Positions 26,376 to 34,278 of a stretch of DNA of 64,000 bases are shown here, one piece after another. The notes under the pieces are model-generated. The model saw only the letters and a program-made list of their open reading frames with translations, did no database searches and was not told the origin of the DNA. The DNA lies in NCBI RefSeq assembly GCF_900167365.1, contig NZ_FUXL01000016.1:1-64000 (forward strand). The letters are read 5' to 3'. Every line of letters starts with the position of its first letter. Positions within the stretch are counted from its first letter, which is position 1. Origin of the DNA: Consotaella salsifontis (lineage in GTDB: Bacteria > Pseudomonadota > Alphaproteobacteria > Rhizobiales > Rhizobiaceae). The position numbers and the translations under genes were made by a program.

Positions 26376-27727
26376 TGGACGAAGCGGACGTCTCGCGGCT
26401 GGGGCGTTCCATCGAACGCCAGGCGGAAAACGCGCTGGATCTCGTTGGCGAGCCCGGATCGCTCATTCAGATCGCCATCATCGTCGGCGCGTTCCTCCTG
26501 GCCTGGCTTCTCGCCCGAGTGACGCACTCCGCGCTCGAGGAGCAGGCCCGGCGCATCAAGGGCGCTCCGGGTATCCTACGAATCGTGGTCGCCTTCATGC
26601 GGCGTCTGCGCACCGTCTATTTCGTCGTCCTGCTCTGGGCGGCGACGCTGGCGGAAGCGGCACTCGGCATGGCGCCGCAGCGGTTCGTTTCCATCGCCCT
26701 GTCCCTTTCTCTGGCCTACCTCGTCATTTCCGTGGCCTCGCGGATCGTGCGCAACCGGGTGGTCGCCCGGATGATCACCGCCGTTGCTTGGATCATCGCC
26801 GCACTGTCTATCCTCGATCTCACGACGCCGGTTGCCAACGCCCTCGATCTTGCGGCCATCAACATCGGCGCGGCGCGCATCTCGGCGCTGCTGGTGCTCA
26901 AGCTGATCGCCGTGATCGCCTTCGCGCTGTGGCTTGCAAATGTGGTCGGCCGTTTTCTCGACCGCAGGGTTCAAGGCTACGAGGAGCTGACGCCAACCCT
27001 GCGGGTCCTCATCGGCAAGCTCCTGAAAATCGGGCTGATCGTGGTTGCGCTCGCCGCGGCGCTCGCCGGCGTCGGCGTGGACCTCACGGCTCTCACCGTG
27101 TTGTCCGGCGCGATCGGCCTCGGTCTGGGCTTCGGCCTTCAGAAGGTCGTCTCCAATTTCATATCGGGCATCATCATTCTGCTCGATCGGTCCATCAAGC
27201 CCGGCGACACGATCACTGTCGGCGAGACCTATGGCTGGATTCGCGAGCTGCGGGCGCGCTTCGTCTCAGTGGTGACGCGGGACGGAAAGGAATATCTCAT
27301 TCCGAACGAGGACTTCATCACCAATCAGGTGGTGAACTGGTCCTTCACCGACGAACTGGTGCGCATCGACGTCAAGTTCGGCGTGTCCTACAATTCCAAT
27401 CCCCACGACGTGATCCGCGTCGCCAAGGAAGCCGCGAAGAAGCCCGAGCGCGTGGTCTCCCACAAGGAACCCGTCTGCTGGATGACCGACTTTGGGGACT
27501 CTTCCCTCGATTTCGTCTTACGCTTCTGGATCAAGGACCCCCCTGCCGGAATCGCCAATGTTCGCGGACAAGTGCTGCTTGCCCTGTGGGACGCTTTCAA
27601 GGAGAACGGCATCGATATTCCGTTCCCGCATCGGGAAGTGATCTTCAAAACGCCGCTGAAGGTCGATAGGGCCGAGGCTGCAAATCTGGCGACGGGCGAG
27701 GCCATGTCGCCGCCTCTGCCCGACTGA
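26375..27727 (+). CDS. MscS-family mechanosensitive ion channel
   Basis: A 450-residue membrane protein with about five helices. The last pore-lining helix region contains GLGLGFGLQKVVSNFISGIIILLDR near residues 250-275, the conserved MscS TM3-beta junction, followed by the beta domain (GDTITVGETYGWIRELRARFVSV). A cytosolic vestibule domain continues to about residue 420. It is longer than the minimal 286-residue MscS because of extra N-terminal helices. Such channels release solutes on hypo-osmotic shock. It overlaps the stop of the aldo/keto reductase gene by one base. Confidence 0.92.
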   Translation: MDEADVSRLGRSIERQAENALDLVGEPGSLIQIAIIVGAFLLAWLLARVTHSALEEQARRIKGAPGILRIVVAFMRRLRTVYFVVLLWAATLAEAALGMAPQRFVSIALSLSLAYLVISVASRIVRNRVVARMITAVAWIIAALSILDLTTPVANALDLAAINIGAARISALLVLKLIAVIAFALWLANVVGRFLDRRVQGYEELTPTLRVLIGKLLKIGLIVVALAAALAGVGVDLTALTVLSGAIGLGLGFGLQKVVSNFISGIIILLDRSIKPGDTITVGETYGWIRELRARFVSVVTRDGKEYLIPNEDFITNQVVNWSFTDELVRIDVKFGVSYNSNPHDVIRVAKEAAKKPERVVSHKEPVCWMTDFGDSSLDFVLRFWIKDPPAGIANVRGQVLLALWDAFKENGIDIPFPHREVIFKTPLKVDRAEAANLATGEAMSPPLPD

Positions 27728-27794
27728 CGCCGCGACGCTTTCTCGTTCATCACGTCGCGGTCTTCCTTCGATCGTTGCACGCGCGCCCGGAGCC

Positions 27795-28598
27795 TTGTCC
27801 TTGTTCTTCATCGTTTCCAAGATCGCTTGGTTCCTTCTTCAGCCGCTGGCCGCCATCATCGTTCTCGCCGTTATCGGGCTGCTTCTGCGCTGGCTCGGGC
27901 TGACAGCGACAGGCACTGCCTTGATGACGCTGTCCTTTGCCGCGCTCATAGTCATCACGTTGTCGCCCGTAGGCCTGCTGATGCTGGGAACGCTGGAGGA
28001 CCGCTTTCCACAGCCGAAGCTGCCTGCCGAGGTTACGGGCATCGTGGTGTTGGGAGGGGCGCTCGACACACGCGTCGGACGCACGAGAGGGGAAGTGGAG
28101 TTCAACGAGGCAGCTGACCGCATGACTACGGGCGTCGAGCTTGCCCGGCGCTATCCCAAAGCCAAGCTGCTGTTCACCGGCGGAGTCGCGGCGGTTCTGG
28201 AAGACGACATTCCGGAGTCGGAGCCGGCGGAAGAGTTCTTTACGGCCATGGGCCTGCCGCGCGACCGCCTGATTCTCGAGTCACGATCGCGCAACACGAT
28301 CGAGAACGCCATCTTCAGCCGCAAGCTGGCAGATCCGAAGCCCGGCGAGACGTGGGTCCTGGTGACGTCCGCCTTCCACATGCCGCGCTCTGTCGGCTGC
28401 TTTCGCAAGGCGGGCTTCGAGGTCGTTCCCTATCCCGTCGATTTTCGGACGCCGTCCGGCTCGGTGCGTTGGCGACCGTCGTCGATGGTCACGCGCAACG
28501 TGGAGAAGGTCGATCTCGCGCTGCGCGAATATATCGGGCTGGTCGCGTACTGGGCGACGGGACGCATCGACAGCGTCCTGCCCGGGCCGCGAAGCTAA
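27795..28598 (+). CDS. YdcF/DUF218-family membrane-anchored protein
   Basis: A 267-residue protein with two N-terminal membrane helices (about residues 5-65) and a DUF218 domain (about residues 80-250). The conserved IVVLGGALDTR segment is near residue 83, LLFTGG near 122, ESRSRNTIENA near 160 and VTSAFHMPRS near 186. Members include ElyC and SanA, which affect envelope integrity; the catalytic role is unknown. The frame offers only TTG starts: TTG 27795 and TTG 27801, the latter eight bases after GGAG. It lies 67 bases after the MscS gene and probably shares its transcript. Confidence 0.87.
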   Translation: MSLFFIVSKIAWFLLQPLAAIIVLAVIGLLLRWLGLTATGTALMTLSFAALIVITLSPVGLLMLGTLEDRFPQPKLPAEVTGIVVLGGALDTRVGRTRGEVEFNEAADRMTTGVELARRYPKAKLLFTGGVAAVLEDDIPESEPAEEFFTAMGLPRDRLILESRSRNTIENAIFSRKLADPKPGETWVLVTSAFHMPRSVGCFRKAGFEVVPYPVDFRTPSGSVRWRPSSMVTRNVEKVDLALREYIGLVAYWATGRIDSVLPGPRS

Positions 28599-28602
28599 CG
28601 CC

Positions 28603-29349
28603 TCAGAATCCCCCTCCGCCGGTTTTCGCCGATTCTCGGCGCGTCAGATGGGGCGCGGCGCCCGGATGTGCCACGACCGCGCGGGCCGGTGAGAAATACT
28701 GCCGCTTGGCCAGGATGACGACGGTCAGCATCGTCGTCAGAACGAGGAAGACGGGCCCCACAAACCAGCCAAGATAGGCGATGCCGAAGAAAATGGCCCG
28801 AAGCCCCGCGTTGAAGTGCAGGCCGGCCAGTCGGTTCATCATGGCGGCTCGTTCCACCGCGCCGCGTCCCGGAACCGGATCGGCCTCGATCGCCGAGGTC
28901 ATCGGCACGGCGCCGATGAGGATGGTGCAGTAGTTGAACAGCCGATAAGCCCAACCGAACTTGAAGAAGGCGAAAGCGAAGATCGCGACAAGCCCCAGCA
29001 GCTTGGTCTCCACCAAGGTCTTGTCGAGAAGCCCATGGAACGGCAGGTCGGCCGATATCGCCGCGACGCGCTCGGCCGAGCCGAGAAGCGCGAAACAGCC
29101 GCCGATGACGAAGATGCATGACGAGGCGAAGAAGGCTGTTCCCTGCTGAAGCCCGCTCATGATCGAGGTGTCGATCATCCGGAACTCGCGGCTGGCCATC
29201 ACGTCCATCCAGCGATGTCGCTGTTCGTTCATGAGGAAGCTGAGGCTGTGGCGGCGAAGCGGGCTTGAGTCGTTGATCCAGCTGTAGAGCAGCCAGCCGC
29301 ATAGGAAAACCAGCACCGCCGCCAGATCCATCCAGCCAAATATCCACAT
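28603..29349 (-). CDS. DUF599-family membrane protein
   Basis: A 248-residue integral membrane protein of the DUF599 family (about four helices: near residues 5-22, 75-95, 115-140 and 195-220). Conserved features include LSFLMNEQRHRWMDVMASRE near residue 35 and IDTSIMSGLQQGTAFFAS near residue 60. Function is unknown. The ATG at 29349 is preceded by GGAG seven bases away; an upstream extension in frame is less protein-like. It converges on the YdcF gene with four bases between stops. Confidence 0.88.
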   Translation of the reverse strand: MWIFGWMDLAAVLVFLCGWLLYSWINDSSPLRRHSLSFLMNEQRHRWMDVMASREFRMIDTSIMSGLQQGTAFFASSCIFVIGGCFALLGSAERVAAISADLPFHGLLDKTLVETKLLGLVAIFAFAFFKFGWAYRLFNYCTILIGAVPMTSAIEADPVPGRGAVERAAMMNRLAGLHFNAGLRAIFFGIAYLGWFVGPVFLVLTTMLTVVILAKRQYFSPARAVVAHPGAAPHLTRRESAKTGGGGF

Positions 29350-29468
29350 GGTGAAACTCCGAGATAGCGACAATTTCGCTTGGCACGTTTGGCGCAAGTT
29401 AACGCATGCAAGCTCAAGGCAACGATCGGCAAGCTGTCGCACGATCGTTTACGCCCGACCGAACCATC

Positions 29469-29491
29469 TGGCGCATGGCTGCCATGCGCCA
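29469..29491. repeat. Perfect 10-base inverted repeat
   Basis: TGGCGCATGG (29469-29478) and CCATGCGCCA (29482-29491) are exact reverse complements around CTG. It lies 120 bases upstream of the DUF599 ATG and a similar distance from the small ORF at 29604, in a position suitable for an operator of divergent transcripts. A hairpin is also possible. Confidence 0.6.
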
Positions 29492-29603
29492 CCCATATCG
29501 GGGGCTTGTGGGCCTGATGGTTTACAGATATTTAACGGCTCGCGAGTTCGAGGGGACAATCATCAGGAACTCGCTTGCGCATCTTGCTAGGACGTTTCTC
29601 TTC

Positions 29604-29732
29604 ATGGAAGACAGCGTGCAAAAGTCGTGCTGGGGCGTGACCCTTTGGACGGTCGCAGCCTTCATGGCCATTCTCGCACTTGCATTTCTCTTCGATTCCG
29701 TCCAGCCGATCGCCGTTGCCGCCGCCGGTTGA
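29604..29732 (+). CDS. Possible 42-residue single-helix membrane protein
   Basis: A short ORF with a polar start (MEDSVQKSCWG), one hydrophobic segment (about residues 12-31) and a short tail. Codon third positions are fairly GC-rich, as in neighbouring genes. There is no good ribosome binding site at the ATG and the frame is open further upstream to 29406, so the true start and even translation are uncertain. The family is not recognised. Confidence 0.3.
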   Translation: MEDSVQKSCWGVTLWTVAAFMAILALAFLFDSVQPIAVAAAG

Positions 29733-29848
29733 CCGGCAGGACGCGGGCGATCCGCAGCTTTCCATTTCGGATTGAATTCCATCTTGGCGTCTCGGGACGC
29801 GGAGAGACATGGAAAGCGATCAAGAACTGAATGGACGCAAGAACATTG

Positions 29849-29875
29849 AACGCCGCGGCTTGACGTCGCGGCGTT
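29849..29875. repeat. Hairpin upstream of the DUF1489 gene
   Basis: AACGCCGCG (29849-29857) pairs with CGCGGCGTT (29867-29875) around a nine-base loop. It ends 18 bases before the DUF1489 ATG. It may terminate an upstream short transcript or affect access to the next ribosome binding site; the T-run is only three bases. Confidence 0.45.
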
Positions 29876-29893
29876 TCTCACGACAGTCGCGAC

Positions 29894-30331
29894 ATGGCTC
29901 TTCATCTCATCAAGCTCTGCGTAGGCGTCGAGAGCGTCGAAGATCTGAAGTCGTGGCTCGACGAACGCCGCCGGCAGGTCGAGGACCAAGGGGCGACCTT
30001 CGAACAGCACCACCAGACACGCATGTTTCCCAAGCGGGCGCCGGAGATTCTCGACGGCGGTTCGCTTTATTGGGTGATCAAGGGACAGGTGCAGGTCCGC
30101 CAAGCCATTCTTAAGCTGCGCCCTGTGGTCGATGCACAGGGTATCGAACGCTGCCACATCGTGCTTCATCCCGAGCTCGTCCCGACCCGCTGGCAACCCA
30201 GAAGGGCCTTCCAGGGGTGGCGCTACCTTACGAGCGAGGATGCTCCGCCCGATCTCGATCCGGGCGAGGCCGACGTCATGGCGCTGCCCGTCACGCTGCG
30301 CCGCCAGCTCGCCGACCTGGGACTGCTGTGA
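29894..30331 (+). CDS. DUF1489-family protein
   Basis: A 145-residue soluble protein of the DUF1489 family, found in alphaproteobacteria and of unknown function. Family features include the N-terminal LIKLCVGVESVEDL, the TRMFPKRAPEIL segment near residue 43, LYWVIKG near 58 and CHIVLHPELVPT near 86, ending in a leucine-rich helix. No catalytic motif is evident. It is followed after 76 bases by the VWA-like gene on the same strand. Confidence 0.9.
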   Translation: MALHLIKLCVGVESVEDLKSWLDERRRQVEDQGATFEQHHQTRMFPKRAPEILDGGSLYWVIKGQVQVRQAILKLRPVVDAQGIERCHIVLHPELVPTRWQPRRAFQGWRYLTSEDAPPDLDPGEADVMALPVTLRRQLADLGLL

Positions 30332-30407
30332 GAGCTGCAGCGATGGCCAAGCCTTGCTTGCGCTGCGACACGATCCCACATTCGCCGACAAGGAGGAACG
30401 CCTGACC

Positions 30408-31127
30408 ATGTCGACCGGCTCGCCGACCGATCGGGATCATCCCGTCACGCCTCGCTCGGCCCGTGGGGACATCGACCGCTTTCTCTCGCAGGCCGAGACG
30501 ACACCAGCGGCGCAAGGCCGCCTGATCTTCGCGCTCGACGCCACGATGAGCCGCCAGCCAACATGGGATCGGGCGTGTCGCCTTCAGGGCGAGATGTTCT
30601 CCGCCGTCGCGGCGTCCGGCCGCCTCTCTGTCCAACTCCTCTATTATCGCGGTTTGTCCGAATGTCGGGCCTCGCGCTGGGCGCTGGACGCCGATACACT
30701 GCGCGGATTCATGATGCGCATCGCCTGCCAGGGTGGCCATACGCAGATCGCCAAGGTGCTCGGCCACGCGCGCAAGGAGATGGGGCATCAGCGGGTCAAC
30801 GCCTTGGTCTTCATCGGCGATGCGATGGAGGAAAATGCCGACGACCTTTCGGTTCTGGCCGGCGAACTCGGCGTGCTGGGATTGCCGTGTTTCATGGTCC
30901 AGGAAGGTGCGAACACGGGCGTCGAGGCGGTGTTCCGCGAGATCGCCCGTCTTTCGGGCGGAGCCTATCTGCGGCTGGACGAAGGTTCGGCCGATGCGCT
31001 TGCCCGCCTCCTGCGCGCCGTGGCCGCATACGCCACCGGTGGGCTGACGGCGTTGGAGGCCGAAGACAGCAGGGAAGGGCGCCTGCTTATCGGCCAGCTT
31101 CGATCGTCGGGATCGTCGTCCTCATGA
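30408..31127 (+). CDS. VWA-like domain protein
   Basis: A 239-residue soluble protein resembling a von Willebrand factor A domain. The first strand FALDATMS supplies a metal-ion-site motif D44-x-T46-x-S48 (DxTxS instead of DxSxS). Thr112 (GGHTQ) and Asp138 (FIGDAM) fit the other two metal-site positions. No membrane segment or signal peptide is seen, so it should act in the cytoplasm. The ATG at 30408 follows AAGGAGG by 12 bases. Its stop overlaps the start of the J-domain gene as ATGA, so the products are probably made in step. Specific function is unknown; a metal-dependent scaffold in a chaperone or assembly process is an inference. Confidence 0.75.
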   Translation: MSTGSPTDRDHPVTPRSARGDIDRFLSQAETTPAAQGRLIFALDATMSRQPTWDRACRLQGEMFSAVAASGRLSVQLLYYRGLSECRASRWALDADTLRGFMMRIACQGGHTQIAKVLGHARKEMGHQRVNALVFIGDAMEENADDLSVLAGELGVLGLPCFMVQEGANTGVEAVFREIARLSGGAYLRLDEGSADALARLLRAVAAYATGGLTALEAEDSREGRLLIGQLRSSGSSSS

Positions 31128-31825
31128 TCGCTCTCTTCGCGGCGCTCGCGATCTTGGGGTTTGCCCTATGGGGGCTGCGCCTTCTCCGCGACACGCCTCC
31201 CGAAGTCCTCGCGCGCTGGTCGCGGTCGGCGTGGCCGCTAGCCTTGATTGCAGTGGGAGGAATTTTGACGCTCCTCGGACGCGGCATCATCGGACTGCCG
31301 ATCCTCGGCATCGGGATGGCTGGTTGGCGGCGCGCCAAGAAAAGTCCATCAGCCCGTCGAGGCGGTCGCGGAGCGCGCGCCTCGACTGTGACCAGCGCCT
31401 ATTTCAAAATGACGCTCGATCATGCTAGCGGCCGCCTGGATGGCGATATCATCGCCGGCAGTCGCCGCGGCAGCCGCCTCGCTTCCCTCAATCGTGCCGA
31501 ACTTCTCCGGCTTTTCGGCGAGGTGCGCGACGATCACGACAGCGTCCGTTTACTGGAAGCGTATCTTGACCGCCGTTCTCCCGGCTGGCGAGACGACGCG
31601 AACCGAGGGTCTCGCGATGGGCTGGGCGCTGCGCCAAGCACGGGCTCCATGACAGAGGAGCAGGCTTACGAGATCCTTGGGCTTCAGTCGGGAGCGACCG
31701 TCGCGGAAGTCCGCGATGCGCATCGCCGCTTGATGAAGCGGGTGCATCCCGACCACGGAGGAACCGACTTTCTGGCCGCTCGGGTCAACGAGGCGAAAGC
31801 CCTTCTGATCGGTCGACATCGGTAA
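31124..31825 (+). CDS. Membrane-anchored J-domain protein, Tim14-like layout
   Basis: A 233-residue protein with two N-terminal membrane helices (about residues 1-20 and 37-62), a polar middle and a J-domain at the extreme C-terminus (about residues 172-230). The HPD tripeptide that stimulates Hsp70 ATPase is at residues 208-210, and EILGLQSGATVAEVRDAHRRL precedes it. The layout, helix first and J-domain last, resembles mitochondrial Tim14/Pam18 and its alphaproteobacterial relatives rather than DnaJ, since zinc-finger and client-binding domains are absent. It overlaps the VWA-like gene by four bases. The partner Hsp70 and substrate are not shown. Confidence 0.85.
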   Translation: MIALFAALAILGFALWGLRLLRDTPPEVLARWSRSAWPLALIAVGGILTLLGRGIIGLPILGIGMAGWRRAKKSPSARRGGRGARASTVTSAYFKMTLDHASGRLDGDIIAGSRRGSRLASLNRAELLRLFGEVRDDHDSVRLLEAYLDRRSPGWRDDANRGSRDGLGAAPSTGSMTEEQAYEILGLQSGATVAEVRDAHRRLMKRVHPDHGGTDFLAARVNEAKALLIGRHR

Positions 31826-31865
31826 CTCCTTGGAACTCGAGAGCCGTAAAAGTGGACGGTACTGA

Positions 31866-33407
31866 TTAATTGGCGACGGCATAGCAGGCGTAGGAATGCT
31901 TCTTCAGCGCGGAGCAGGCATCCCATGCCTGGTCCTTGGTCTGGAACCCGGCGAAGCGGGCGCGGTAGACGACCTGGGACCGGCTCACCGTCGATTCCGC
32001 GAAGGGCTCCGCGTGGGCGAGGGCGCCACCCACCTGGCGCTTGGCCTCGGCGAGCATGTTCATCGCACCCTGGCGATCAGGCACTGCGGCAATTTGCACA
32101 ACCCAGGGCGACGTGGGTGCCGCGTCCGCACTTGCCGGGGCGGCAGAGGCGACAGATCCAGTTGTGCGGGGATCGAGATCGCGACCTCCCGGAATGGCCG
32201 CCGGCGGAACGGGAAGGCCGGAAGATTTAGGAGCCGGCGCATAGCCGACAGCGGTCGGAAGGGCCATCGGCTGCGGACGGGGCTGAGCGCGGGCCGGCGT
32301 GATCAGGGCGCGGCGCAGGGCCTCACGGCTCAGAAGCGGGCGCTCCGAGGGAACGGGTGCGGCCGAACGGCTGACCTGCTCTTCCTCATAGGCCATGGCG
32401 ATGCGCTGCTCGATCGTCAGCTGGCGCTCCTCTGCCCGAGGCTCCGGCGACTTGGCCGCGAAGCGCGTGGTCGGCACCGGACCGGTGCGCGGCAGGGCGA
32501 CAGCGGCCACTCCGGCGGAGGGCGTGTACGAAGCCACCAGCGGACCACGGCCGCCGCTGCTCGCCTGCGGCAGATACTTGTTGATCAGCTTCACCATCTC
32601 GTCGTCACGGCTGCGCGTGGAGGGGCCGCCCATGACGACGCCGACGACGCTCTTTCCGTCTTTCAGGACCGATGTGACGAGGTTGAAGCCGGACGCGTTG
32701 ATGTAGCCGGTCTTGATGCCGTCGGCGCCGTCGATCCGCCCGAGAACGCGGTTGTGATTGCCGATCTTCTGGCCGCGATAGGTGTAGGAACGGGTGCTGA
32801 AGACCTTGTAATAGTCGGGGAAATGCGCCCTCAACGCGATGCCGAGGGTGGCCATGTCGCGCGCCGTGGTGTGCTGGCCCGAATTCGGCAGGCCGTTGGC
32901 GTTCTTGAAGACCGTGTTGCGCATCCCCAACTGACGCGCCTTCGCGGTCATCATCTCAGCGAAGGCCGACTCCGACCCGCCGATGTACTCGCCGAGAACG
33001 ACGGCCGCGTCGTTGGCGGATCGGGTGACGAGCGAATAGACGGCGTCCTCGACCGACAGCGTAGAGCCCGGCTTCAATCCCAGCTTTGAGGGCGGTCGTC
33101 CCGCCGCATAACTGGAGACGGGCATCTCGGTCTGCCAATTGATGCGTCCGCTGCGCATGGCCGAGAAGGTCAGGTAGAGCGTCATCATCTTGGTCAGCGA
33201 CGCCGGATAACGCTGCTCGTCGGCATCTTCCGAGTAGAGCACCTTGCCGGTGTTCACGTCGATGATGAACGCGGAATGGATGTCTCGCCCCTTGGCAAAC
33301 GCCGTGGGAACGCCCGGGCTGCCGACAAGCAAGGCCGTGCCGAGCGCGGCGGTGCAGACGATCTTGGAGAAAGCTGAGATTGCCAGTTTCAGTCTCGGAA
33401 AGGCCAT
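31866..33407 (-). CDS. D-alanyl-D-alanine carboxypeptidase with C-terminal SPOR domain
   Basis: A 513-residue low-molecular-weight penicillin-binding protein (family S11) that trims the terminal D-Ala of peptidoglycan stem peptides. A signal peptide covers about residues 1-38. The active-site motifs are S70-L-T-K73, S130-A-N132 and K-T-G near residues 232-234 (DGIKTGYINASG). A proline/alanine-rich linker leads to a SPOR domain (about residues 430-513), which binds denuded septal glycan and would direct the enzyme to the division site. This fusion is common in Hyphomicrobiales. The ATG at 33407 begins a good signal peptide; an in-frame start at 33467 adds twenty polar residues. Confidence 0.94.
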   Translation of the reverse strand: MAFPRLKLAISAFSKIVCTAALGTALLVGSPGVPTAFAKGRDIHSAFIIDVNTGKVLYSEDADEQRYPASLTKMMTLYLTFSAMRSGRINWQTEMPVSSYAAGRPPSKLGLKPGSTLSVEDAVYSLVTRSANDAAVVLGEYIGGSESAFAEMMTAKARQLGMRNTVFKNANGLPNSGQHTTARDMATLGIALRAHFPDYYKVFSTRSYTYRGQKIGNHNRVLGRIDGADGIKTGYINASGFNLVTSVLKDGKSVVGVVMGGPSTRSRDDEMVKLINKYLPQASSGGRGPLVASYTPSAGVAAVALPRTGPVPTTRFAAKSPEPRAEERQLTIEQRIAMAYEEEQVSRSAAPVPSERPLLSREALRRALITPARAQPRPQPMALPTAVGYAPAPKSSGLPVPPAAIPGGRDLDPRTTGSVASAAPASADAAPTSPWVVQIAAVPDRQGAMNMLAEAKRQVGGALAHAEPFAESTVSRSQVVYRARFAGFQTKDQAWDACSALKKHSYACYAVAN

Positions 33408-33895
33408 GCGCACTAGGATACCTGCAATGATTTCACGACGCCTCGGGAAGGGGGAGGCACGCTCCACCCCGTCGACAGCGGTGACGTCCCATGGGACGTT
33501 TCCGCGCTTCTTGAACTTGCAGGCAGACTAGGCCGACGACCTTACCAATCTGTTTATGGTTGCCGAGGAGTTGCCTCGGTACGACGATGTCGAAGGATTT
33601 GTTATGACGATACGGTTTCAAGAGAGGCTCGGCATTTGGCGAATCCCTTTCCGAAGGGACGGGAATTTCCCCGATGGGCTTGGGCGAAGTGTCGATCCTG
33701 TGGCCCAAGAGAGATATCGCGGTTGATCCAGCTTCACTTTCCGGTGAATGGCTCGTCGGTGAAAAGAGGCGTCCAGCGAAGAGAGGGCGCTTGCCGGAAC
33801 TTCGCGGCTTTGCCCGCTTTTCGCCGGTCGGCTTACGCCTTAAATTCAGGTGCGTCGGTTCCTACATCGGGAAGCGGTGCGGAAAGGTGGTGGCA
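33408..33895. other. Divergent intergenic region between the carboxypeptidase and clpS
   Basis: About 488 bases. It contains a perfect 16-base palindrome (33484-33499). CTTGAA at 33510-33515 resembles a heat-shock sigma -35 but no matching -10 is found at normal spacing. Short ORFs on both strands cross it without family resemblance or ribosome binding sites. Promoters for clpS and the carboxypeptidase must lie here but I could not fix them. Confidence 0.35.
33484..33499. repeat. Perfect 16-base palindrome upstream of the carboxypeptidase gene
   Basis: ACGTCCCATGGGACGT reads the same on both strands. It lies 77 bases upstream of the carboxypeptidase ATG (minus strand) and about 400 bases from clpS. 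With no spacer, it is more like a binding site for a dimeric regulator than an RNA hairpin. The regulator is unknown. Confidence 0.55.
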
Positions 33896-34270
33896 GTGAA
33901 CGGTGATGGCTCTCTTGGCAGACTTCATGAGGCAGTACGCGCCCAAGCCGGCCAAAACGGCGGTTCTGGACCGGAACGCGGCACGACCGTAGCCACCAAG
34001 ACTCGCCCAAAGACAAAGAAGCCGAGCCTTTACAGGGTTCTGCTTCTGAACGACGATTACACGCCGATGGAGTTCGTCATTCACGTGCTCGAGCGGTTCT
34101 TTCAGAAGGACCGCGAGGCGGCCACGAGGATCATGCTGCACGTGCACAATCACGGTGTCGGCGAATGCGGGATCTTCACGTACGAGGTTGCGGAGACCAA
34201 AGTCACGCAGGTCATGGATTTCGCTCGTCAGCACCAGCATCCGCTGCAATGCGTGATGGAAAAGAATTGA
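33896..34270 (+). CDS. clpS: ATP-dependent Clp protease adaptor ClpS
   Basis: A 124-residue adaptor that delivers N-end-rule substrates to ClpAP. The conserved core [17 protein letters not shown] starts near residue 47; the [10 protein letters not shown] segment and His/Asp residues downstream form the N-degron pocket. The flexible, charged N-terminal extension needed for delivery precedes it. The GTG at 33896 is preceded by GGAAAGG about nine bases away; other GTGs just upstream are possible. It is followed after eight bases by clpA. Confidence 0.93.
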   Translation: MNGDGSLGRLHEAVRAQAGQNGGSGPERGTTVATKTRPKTKKPSLYRVLLLNDDYTPMEFVIHVLERFFQKDREAATRIMLHVHNHGVGECGIFTYEVAETKVTQVMDFARQHQHPLQCVMEKN

Positions 34271-34278
34271 GGTGAAGC

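Larger units (their letters stand above)
29350..29893. other. Gene-poor region between DUF599 and DUF1489 genes
   Basis: About 544 bases. It contains a perfect 10-base inverted repeat at 29469-29491, one weakly supported small membrane ORF (29604-29732) and a GC-rich hairpin at 29849-29875 just ahead of the DUF1489 gene. A long minus-strand ORF crossing the region reads through the DUF1489 gene and is not credible. The arrangement of repeat, short ORF and terminal hairpin would also suit a small RNA transcript. Confidence 0.4.

Noticed and set aside
29522-30409. A 295-residue minus-strand open frame
   Set aside because: It reads across the DUF1489 gene, which has clear family features on the plus strand; the antisense product resembles nothing.
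33510-33545. Heat-shock sigma promoter for clpS-clpA
   Set aside because: CTTGAA is present but no CCAT-like -10 is found at 13-17 bases; the distance to clpS is also long.
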